13,979 nt of DNA from Chloroflexia bacterium (GTDB lineage: Bacteria; Chloroflexota; Chloroflexia; Thermomicrobiales; UBA6265). Below, in pieces: positions 1 through 4,329 of this stretch. The stretch is taken from positions 1-13,979 of the forward strand of contig JACCVC010000072.1 in NCBI GenBank assembly GCA_013698305.1, given 5' to 3'. The position numbers were made by a program, and so were the translations under genes. Position 1 is the first letter of the stretch. Every line of letters starts with the position of its first letter. The notes under the pieces are model-generated. The model was not told where the DNA came from. It searched no databases and worked only from the letters and a program-made list of their open reading frames with translations.

Positions 1-366
1 GCGCTCGGACAGGTACCTGACGACTCATCGTCATTGAGCAGGCTGACGGTCGCGTTGATCGACGAGACCACGACCGGTGACGAGGCAGCCGTCGAGAGCA
101 TTCGGCAACTGCTGGAGGGCGATCCGGCGCCCGGAAACCAGGTTGAGCAAGCGTCTCAGGATGGTCCGGCAGTTACCTCGTTGTCAGATGCACGCCGCGA
201 GATGGGACGCGTGCATGATCGCCTGCTTGGGGCAATCGAGGCGGCCTCACAAGCGTCCGACGACACACTGGATCAGGTTCGAGAGCGCATCGCCGCAATG
301 ACCTGGAAGGCGTACGAAGACCGCGCCACTCGCCTAAGCGTCTACCTTCACGGGCAATCGTCCTGA
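1..366 (+). CDS. Unrecognised protein, C-terminal part (5' end outside window)
   Basis: The reading frame is open from base 1 with no stop, so the gene probably begins upstream. A TTG at 34 would be the first in-window start, but nothing around it looks like a ribosome binding site. The 121 visible residues are hydrophilic and acidic. The second half (about residues 60-115) is rich in Ala, Arg, Asp and Glu with heptad-like spacing, and looks helical. There is no signal peptide, membrane segment or catalytic motif that I recognise. The stop (TGA, 364-366) is separated by one base from the ATG of the next gene, so the two are almost certainly co-transcribed and translationally coupled. No function is proposed. 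Confidence 0.55.
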   Translation, partial: ALGQVPDDSSSLSRLTVALIDETTTGDEAAVESIRQLLEGDPAPGNQVEQASQDGPAVTSLSDARREMGRVHDRLLGAIEAASQASDDTLDQVRERIAAMTWKAYEDRATRLSVYLHGQSS

Positions 367-367
367 G

Positions 368-1525
368 ATGGGAACGCTCGTTGCTGATTCCTCCGCCAGG
401 TTTCGCCAAGTCTGCGTTATGCTGGCGATCATTTGCCTTACTGGCTGCAACCTGTCCATAGCGCAGTCACCGTCTGAGACGCTCTGCTTGCCCATTGATT
501 CCCAGGCTCACGAGATCGACGGCCTCTACGTGCTTCCTGAGGACGGACGCGCCCCGGTCATCCAGGAGATCGACGCCGCTCGATGCTCCGTTGATGTCTC
601 GATCTACATGATCACCGATGACCAGGTTATTGACGCGCTGGCACGGGCTCAGGCTCGCGGGGTGCCAGTGCGGATGCTACTCGAGGCGACGCCGTTCGGC
701 GCATTTGGCGGTCAGGTCGACACGCTCGACGAGATCAGCGCCCTCGGGATTGAGGTGAAGTATGGTCCTGACGCGTTCCGGTTTTCCCATGCCAAATACA
801 TCGTCGTAGACGGCGCGGTCGGGATCATCACCAACCAGAACCTGACCTACTCATCTTTCGAATCGAACCGCGAGGTCGGCGTCATCACCACCGACACCGA
901 GGTCGTCCGGTCGTTGGCGGCGGTATTCGAGGCCGACTGGTCCGGGAACTCGTTGGACGACATCGCGGACCGGCTGGTGGTGAGTCCGGAAAACTCGCGA
1001 GAGTCGCTGGTCGATTTGCTGGCGAGCGCGGAACAGGATATCCGGCTCTACGTCGAGGTGATTCGGGACGACGAGATCGTGGCGGGACTCAATGATGCGG
1101 TAGCGCGAGGCGTCGACGTGCGCCTCGTTGTCAACGCGCCGAACGACGATCTGGACTTCGAGGTATTGGGTGCGTTGGCGAAAGGCGGAGTCGATATTCG
1201 CGTTGCCGATCACATCTACATCCACGCCAAGGCGTTGCTTATCGATGACGACATCGCCCTGATCGGCTCCCACAACCCGACGTCGACCTCGATCGATGAC
1301 AATCGCGAGGTCTCGCTTGAAGTGACGGACCCGGTCGCTATCGAACGTGTTCGGGCGATCTTCGATTACGACTGGCTCCTGAGCGCTCTCTGGTATCCCG
1401 AAGCTCGTGGCGCCGACGAACGGATCCAAAATTCGATGAATATCCCCCTTGCGCTTGACATGCCAATGATGTACGGTTATTGTGTCCGTACAGTCCCGAT
1501 GGGATTGGCACAGGTCAGCCGATAG
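368..1525 (+). CDS. Phospholipase D-like lipoprotein with two HKD motifs
   Basis: The product has 385 residues. A hydrophobic stretch at 15-26 ends in a lipobox (L24-T-G-C27), so it is predicted to be exported and lipid-anchored at Cys27. Two PLD domains follow in tandem, each with the HxKxxxxD signature: H141/K143/D148 and H286/K288/D293. Each is followed by the expected Asn (N156 or N158, N303) and an acidic NRE stretch (NREV). In this superfamily the two HKD motifs form one active site, and a histidine makes a covalent phospho-enzyme intermediate. Members cleave or transfer phosphodiesters (phospholipases, cardiolipin synthases, nucleases). The length fits a two-domain PLD, but there are no N-terminal membrane helices like those of cardiolipin synthase, so a secreted phosphodiesterase or nuclease is more likely. 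The ATG at 368 has no clear Shine-Dalgarno and relies on coupling to the gene ending at 366. An ATG at 419 would still keep the lipobox. The substrate cannot be told from sequence. Confidence 0.88.
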   Translation: MGTLVADSSARFRQVCVMLAIICLTGCNLSIAQSPSETLCLPIDSQAHEIDGLYVLPEDGRAPVIQEIDAARCSVDVSIYMITDDQVIDALARAQARGVPVRMLLEATPFGAFGGQVDTLDEISALGIEVKYGPDAFRFSHAKYIVVDGAVGIITNQNLTYSSFESNREVGVITTDTEVVRSLAAVFEADWSGNSLDDIADRLVVSPENSRESLVDLLASAEQDIRLYVEVIRDDEIVAGLNDAVARGVDVRLVVNAPNDDLDFEVLGALAKGGVDIRVADHIYIHAKALLIDDDIALIGSHNPTSTSIDDNREVSLEVTDPVAIERVRAIFDYDWLLSALWYPEARGADERIQNSMNIPLALDMPMMYGYCVRTVPMGLAQVSR

Positions 1526-1703
1526 CGGCATCAGGTATCCGAGCTGCGGGGCGGAGATACCAAACGATCTCGCATTTTCGGTGGATGATGCAAGGGCAGT
1601 TCACGTTGCGGGGCGTTGAGCTGTTCCACACCAACCGGGCCGGTGACGATCCTTCGGGACTGTCGAGACTCCCCATCCCCTACTCCACAATCAAACTGCG
1701 TAT

Positions 1704-1722
1704 CACAAAGCCCCCCTTTGTG
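1704..1722. terminator. 7-bp perfect hairpin with an all-C loop, between the PLD gene and hicA
   Basis: CACAAAG (1704-1710) and CTTTGTG (1716-1722) are perfect inverse complements around a loop of five C. There is no T-run on either side, so it is not a textbook intrinsic terminator. It lies about 180 bases after the PLD stop and about 95 bases before hicA. It could end the PLD transcript or be an upstream operator for HicB, since antitoxins of this family bind inverted repeats. Confidence 0.35.
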
Positions 1723-1735
1723 CTGTCTCTGGGTA

Positions 1736-1770
1736 TTGATGTTCCATACCGCTTTCGGGACCTTTATAGT
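1736..1770 (+). promoter_or_regulatory. Possible hicAB promoter (weak)
   Basis: A fair -10 (TATAGT, 1765-1770) lies 47 bases before the hicA start. The best -35-like hexamer (TTGATG, 1736-1741) is 23 bases upstream of it, which is too far. At the normal 17-base spacing only TTCCAT (1742-1747) is available. The -10 is plausible; the -35 is not convincing, as expected for a promoter that is activated or poorly expressed. Confidence 0.3.
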
Positions 1771-1790
1771 TGTCACGTTCTCTGGTCGAT

Positions 1791-1824
1791 GGGTCATTCC
1801 TCAGAGGACATCTCCGTATGACCC
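1791..1824 (+). promoter_or_regulatory. Nested palindromes over the hicA ribosome binding site and start codon
   Basis: GGGTCAT (1791-1797) is the perfect inverse complement of ATGACCC (1818-1824), which contains the hicA start codon. Between them TCCTC-A-GAGGA (1798-1808) is a perfect palindrome containing the Shine-Dalgarno AGAGGA (1803-1808, 9 bases before the ATG). As RNA, the outer pair would close a 20-base loop and hide the start codon. As DNA, the inner palindrome could be an operator. Confidence 0.5.
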
Positions 1825-2039
1825 AGGCGGAGATGTTACTTGAGAAAATGCGGCGTTACCCACCGGACATGCCTCTAGCCCAGGTTCAGGCGGTGCTTGT
1901 TCATCTCGGTTGGACTTTGGCGCGAACTCGCAAATTACATTTTCACTACGTGCGTGAAGGCGATCTACCGATTTCTATTCCGAGCCATGAGGGCTACGTC
2001 AAACCAACGTACTTGCGACAAATACTGGACCGACAATGA
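1818..2039 (+). CDS. hicA: HicA-family toxin (mRNA interferase), type II toxin-antitoxin
   Basis: The product has 73 residues, the usual HicA size. The start at 1818 is chosen because AGAGGA sits 9 bases upstream and because longer forms add residues foreign to the family. The order matches HicA: an N-terminal helix (residues 4-14), a short middle with G31-W, a His-bearing strand (K39-L-H41-F-H43-Y-V), a strand ending in I-P-S-H57, and a C-terminal K62-P-T-Y-L-R-Q-I-L. The fold is a small double-stranded-RNA-binding-like domain in which a histidine is catalytic; H41 occupies the place of the His in the usual Gly-Ser-His motif. HicA cleaves mRNA and is blocked by HicB, whose gene follows 59 bases downstream. 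The family is clear from the overall pattern and the neighbour, although the Gly-Ser before the His is replaced by Lys-Leu. Confidence 0.82.
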   Translation: MTQAEMLLEKMRRYPPDMPLAQVQAVLVHLGWTLARTRKLHFHYVREGDLPISIPSHEGYVKPTYLRQILDRQ

Positions 2040-2098
2040 GCGGTGAGCCAATCGGTTCCGAGTAGGTCGCTGCGCGGTAGAGAACACGCGGGCCAGAC

Positions 2099-2575
2099 AT
2101 GGCGACCTTGGACGAAATCGTGAAGCGCAGCTATTCCTTTCGCGTCGACGCTGATCTTGACGCTGGCGGCTGGGTCATTCGCTTTCCTGATCTCCCAGGT
2201 TGCATGACGCAAGCAGACCCTTTCGAAGAAGTCGGAGCGATGGCTCAGGATGCGTTTGAAGGCTGGGCAACGGACGCCTACGAGATGGGACACGACATTC
2301 CAGTCCCCAGCGATACGGACGAGCACGGATTTCAGGCATGGCCGAGGGGACTTGCGTTTACCCAGCGATCCGACCGTAATCCGTCCCTGACCAGCCGCGA
2401 AGTGGCGAAACGCCTGGATGTCACGCCCCGCCGTACCACAGCTCTCGCGAAGGAACGCGGTGTCGGTGTCCAGAAGGGCCGGGACTGGCTCTTCAGTGAG
2501 GATGATGTTGTCGCCTTGAAGCCCCGGTCACCTGGTCGGCCTCGCAAGGAACCGACGGCAGCCTCGACTGCATGA
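2099..2575 (+). CDS. hicB: HicB-family antitoxin with C-terminal helix-turn-helix
   Basis: The product has 158 residues. Residues 11-70 are the HicB fold, with a first strand (Y12-S-F-R-V), a long strand (G24-W-V-I-R-F), the family hallmark P30-D-L-P-G-C35, and a helix rich in Ala and Glu (E43-A60) followed by an I-P-V-P turn (67-70). Residues 97-141 look like a MerR/excisionase-type helix-turn-helix (L97-T-S-R-E-V-A-K-R-L, then a wing ending D135-D-V-V-A-L). The tail is basic, with a G146-R-P-R-K resembling an AT-hook. HicB neutralises HicA and usually represses its own operon; the DNA-binding half fits that. HicB proteins often carry an Arc- or Xre-type domain, so this MerR-like one is a less common variant. 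There is no obvious Shine-Dalgarno before the ATG at 2099. Confidence 0.85.
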   Translation: MATLDEIVKRSYSFRVDADLDAGGWVIRFPDLPGCMTQADPFEEVGAMAQDAFEGWATDAYEMGHDIPVPSDTDEHGFQAWPRGLAFTQRSDRNPSLTSREVAKRLDVTPRRTTALAKERGVGVQKGRDWLFSEDDVVALKPRSPGRPRKEPTAASTA

Positions 2576-2614
2576 TCACCTGTCGACGCTGTATACCCAA
2601 TTTCGTGATGCTAT

Positions 2615-2650
2615 AGAACGACCTCTCCGGTATGTCGGAGAGGTCGTTCT
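2615..2650 (-). terminator. Strong 15-bp hairpin 3' of tRNA-Glu
   Basis: AGAACGACCTCTCCG (2615-2629) and its exact inverse complement (2636-2650) enclose a 6-base loop. It lies 7 bases beyond the 3' end of the minus-strand tRNA and 40 bases beyond the hicB stop on the plus strand, so it probably stops both transcripts. Neither side has a clear T-run, so efficiency is uncertain. Confidence 0.6.
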
Positions 2651-2656
2651 CATCTG

Positions 2657-2730
2657 TAGCCCATAGGGGATTCGAACCCCTGATCTCCGCCTTGAGAGGG
2701 CGGTGTCCTAGGCCGCTAGACGAATGGGCC
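2657..2730 (-). tRNA. tRNA-Glu, anticodon CUC
   Basis: Read on the minus strand it folds into a full cloverleaf. The acceptor arm is GGCCCAT paired with ATGGGCT, with A as discriminator. The D-arm is GTCTAGCGG...GAC. The anticodon stem CCGCC/GGCGG closes the 7-base loop CTCTCAA, giving anticodon CUC (bases 2694-2696 of the plus strand), which reads GAG. The variable loop is 5 bases and the T-arm is AGGGG-TTCGAAT-CCCCT. No CCA is encoded. The sequence closely follows bacterial tRNA-Glu, including the GTCTAGCGG and TAGGACA segments. One oddity is that the first acceptor pair is G1-U72 rather than the usual G-C. Confidence 0.97.
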
Positions 2731-2749
2731 GTCTTCGTACCGACACCAG

Positions 2750-2778
2750 AGTATACCCGTGGCGCACAGGCAGGTCAA
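2750..2778 (-). promoter_or_regulatory. Housekeeping-type promoter of tRNA-Glu
   Basis: On the minus strand, TTGACC (-35, 2773-2778) is followed after exactly 17 bases by TATACT (-10, 2750-2755). The first base of the tRNA (2730) lies 19 bases beyond the -10, so a short 5' leader is expected. Each hexamer differs from consensus at one position. This is the best promoter in the window. Confidence 0.85.
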
Positions 2779-2802
2779 ACGCGCTATGCCCGAAACGTCC
2801 CG

Positions 2803-3429
2803 TCAGGGCGCGAGGCGCTCTATCACCCAGACGCCACCATCATTGAGCCGGTATCGCAGCCGGTCGTGCAACCGGTTGGGTCGCCCCTGCCAGAACTCGT
2901 ACTCGTCCGGAGTGACCACGATGCCTCCCCAATGGTCGGGACGTTGCGCCGCTGCCTTGTCGTCGACCTCTGCCGCAACCGATTCGTATCGATCCGCGAG
3001 CCATTGCCGACCGGGCACGACCTGGCTTTGCGGCGATGCCATCGCGCCGATCTGGCTCCCCCGTGGGCGCTCCGAAAAGTATGCGTCGGATGCATGCGCA
3101 TCCAAGTGACGGGCGACTCCGCTGATCCGCACCTGTCGCTCGAGCGCTGGCCAGAAGAACAGCAACGCCACTCGAGGATTTTCCGCGATCTCCCGCCCCT
3201 TCCGGCTGCCGTAGTTGGTGAAAAAGACGAATCCCGCCGCGTCGACCTGTTTGAGCAGCACGGTTCGCTGCGACGGTCGGCTTGCCGCATCGACCGTTGC
3301 GAGCACCATCGCGTTGGGCTCCAGCGTGTCCGAAGCCGTTGCATCATCAAACCAAGCGCGAAACTGCCGCAACGGATCCTCACCCACGCTGTCCTCCACG
3401 AGCTCTCGCAAGTGATACTCCCGTCGCAT
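2803..3429 (-). CDS. pdxH: Pyridoxamine/pyridoxine 5'-phosphate oxidase
   Basis: PdxH oxidises pyridoxine or pyridoxamine 5'-phosphate to pyridoxal 5'-phosphate with FMN and oxygen, in the cytoplasm, as the last step of the DXP-dependent pathway and of salvage. The 208-residue product has the full family pattern (numbers from the ATG at 3429): R2-R-E-Y, the FMN-binding R55-T-V-L-L-K60, F-T-N-Y-G-S75-R-K77, the block R121-P-R-G-S-Q-I-G-A, W177-W or F179-W-Q-G, R186-L-H-D-R190, and the terminal R-L-A-P. ATGs at 3459 and 3450 in the same frame would add 10 or 7 residues, but only 3429 has a Shine-Dalgarno (AGGA, 3438-3441, 8 bases away), and other PdxH proteins start close to the R-R-E-Y. It is a single gene, divergent from the secreted protein at 3590 and followed by the tRNA-Glu unit. 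Confidence 0.96.
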   Translation of the reverse strand: MRREYHLRELVEDSVGEDPLRQFRAWFDDATASDTLEPNAMVLATVDAASRPSQRTVLLKQVDAAGFVFFTNYGSRKGREIAENPRVALLFFWPALERQVRISGVARHLDAHASDAYFSERPRGSQIGAMASPQSQVVPGRQWLADRYESVAAEVDDKAAAQRPDHWGGIVVTPDEYEFWQGRPNRLHDRLRYRLNDGGVWVIERLAP

Positions 3430-3437
3430 TGTTTTCG

Positions 3438-3441
3438 TCCT
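3438..3441 (-). promoter_or_regulatory. Ribosome binding site deciding the pdxH start
   Basis: AGGA on the minus strand lies 8 bases before the ATG at 3429. Neither upstream in-frame ATG (3450, 3459) has a comparable site. Confidence 0.55.
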
Positions 3442-3576
3442 GTGCGTCATACTATCCATTCATCGAGCAGTGCGTCGTCGCGCGCATTGAAGATGAATCA
3501 TACGGCACCGCCAGGCCCAACCCAACAGGTGATTGAGACGGTCCCGTACCTGGTTCACCCAATGGCCCTTTTCGTC

Positions 3577-3582
3577 AGGGAG
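3577..3582 (+). promoter_or_regulatory. Ribosome binding site deciding the GTG start at 3590
   Basis: AGGGAG lies 7 bases before GTG 3590. The longer alternative, TTG at 3533, has no such site and would put a charged 19-residue extension before the signal peptide. Confidence 0.65.
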
Positions 3583-3589
3583 TGTCAAC

Positions 3590-4156
3590 GTGTCACGTCA
3601 CCCTAGCCACGCATTCGCGCCAGTCCTTGTTGCCGTTGTCTTCTCGGCTTCAGTGGCAATGCGAGCCACCGCCCAGGAAGCAGCCTGTACGCTCGACCCC
3701 ATCGCCCTACCCTTGTTCGACGCCACGCCCGCTGCGGTGATCGCCGCAACGCCACACGCATCCACAGACGTGCCAGAGCTCGACGAACAGGGCGCGGCTG
3801 TCGCCGTCTCGATGCTGCTCGCATGCGCCGGCGAGGAGCCGCAGGCGCTTCGGTATGCGATCTACACCGACGGATACCTGGCGCGGCTGTTTATCGGGGA
3901 CACTCCCGCCGATCAACCTGCCTTCGAGCGGATGATCGCGACAGGAGCCAACATCGACGCCGTCGCGCCGACGCTGGAAGGCATCGCCGGACTCGAAGCG
4001 CGTGAGGATGGACGAGTTGCCGTGACGATCGAGGCGACCACCGTCGACGGGCCGATCGAGGATCGCCTCGTCCTCGCCTGGGACGCCAGGCAGGAGGCAT
4101 GGTTGATAGATGAAATCGTATCGCTCGATCCACCTCCATCCTCGCCTACTCCGTGA
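3590..4156 (+). CDS. Small secreted protein of unknown function
   Basis: The product has 188 residues from a GTG start supported by AGGGAG 7 bases upstream. Residues 1-29 form a signal peptide: a short polar start, a hydrophobic core (about 8-23) and a likely cleavage after A-T-A before Q-E. The mature part has two Cys (in A-A-C-T and L-A-C-A), which could form a disulfide. It has a helical segment (E-Q-G-A-A to about A-I-Y-T-D-G-Y) and ends in alternating strands (V-A-V-T-I-E-A, then D-R-L-V-L-A-W-D, then W-L-I-D-E-I-V-S-L) before a Pro/Ser tail. Helices followed by a curved sheet ending in a W-x-I-x-E strand resemble NTF2/SnoaL-like domains, but this is only a resemblance and no catalytic residues are evident. 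It is divergent from pdxH, with about 160 bases between the two starts. Confidence 0.72.
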   Translation: MSRHPSHAFAPVLVAVVFSASVAMRATAQEAACTLDPIALPLFDATPAAVIAATPHASTDVPELDEQGAAVAVSMLLACAGEEPQALRYAIYTDGYLARLFIGDTPADQPAFERMIATGANIDAVAPTLEGIAGLEAREDGRVAVTIEATTVDGPIEDRLVLAWDARQEAWLIDEIVSLDPPPSSPTP

Positions 4157-4290
4157 CCTCCATCGCCAACCGTCGCCTATGGGTCGGCTTCCGCTTGAGC
4201 GGGATGAATGTCACAATGACGGAACGCCGAAATGGGCACCGATCTCATCGCGATCGGAATAGCACTTGACAGCCGTGACGCTCTCACTGA

Positions 4291-4325
4291 GGAGACTCCG
4301 GCTCGACCCAATGCAGGGAGACTCC
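4291..4325 (+). promoter_or_regulatory. Two copies of the palindrome GGAGACTCC before the AceE-like gene
   Basis: GGAG-A-CTCC occurs at 4291-4299 and 4317-4325, 26 bases apart. The second copy overlaps the Shine-Dalgarno AGGGAG (4315-4320), which is 9 bases before ATG 4330. Each is a perfect palindrome about a central A. They could be an operator pair or could pair in the mRNA to limit ribosome access. Confidence 0.35.
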
Positions 4326-4329
4326 AATC

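Noticed and set aside
851..1531. Minus-strand open frame of 226 codons
   Set aside because: Antisense to the PLD gene, which has both HKD motifs.
1480..1821. Plus-strand frame of 113 codons between the PLD gene and hicA
   Set aside because: It overlaps the PLD end and the hicA start, includes the hairpin and promoter region, and has no protein-like pattern.
2657..2730. tRNA-Glu as an integration site for a hicAB-bearing island
   Set aside because: No integrase gene and no second copy of the tRNA 3' end seen in the window.
2632..3606. Long plus-strand open frame (324 codons)
   Set aside because: It runs through the tRNA-Glu gene and is antisense to pdxH, whose family match is unmistakable.
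4266..4271. Perfect TTGACA before the AceE-like gene
   Set aside because: No -10-like hexamer lies 16-18 bases downstream, where the sequence is GC-rich.
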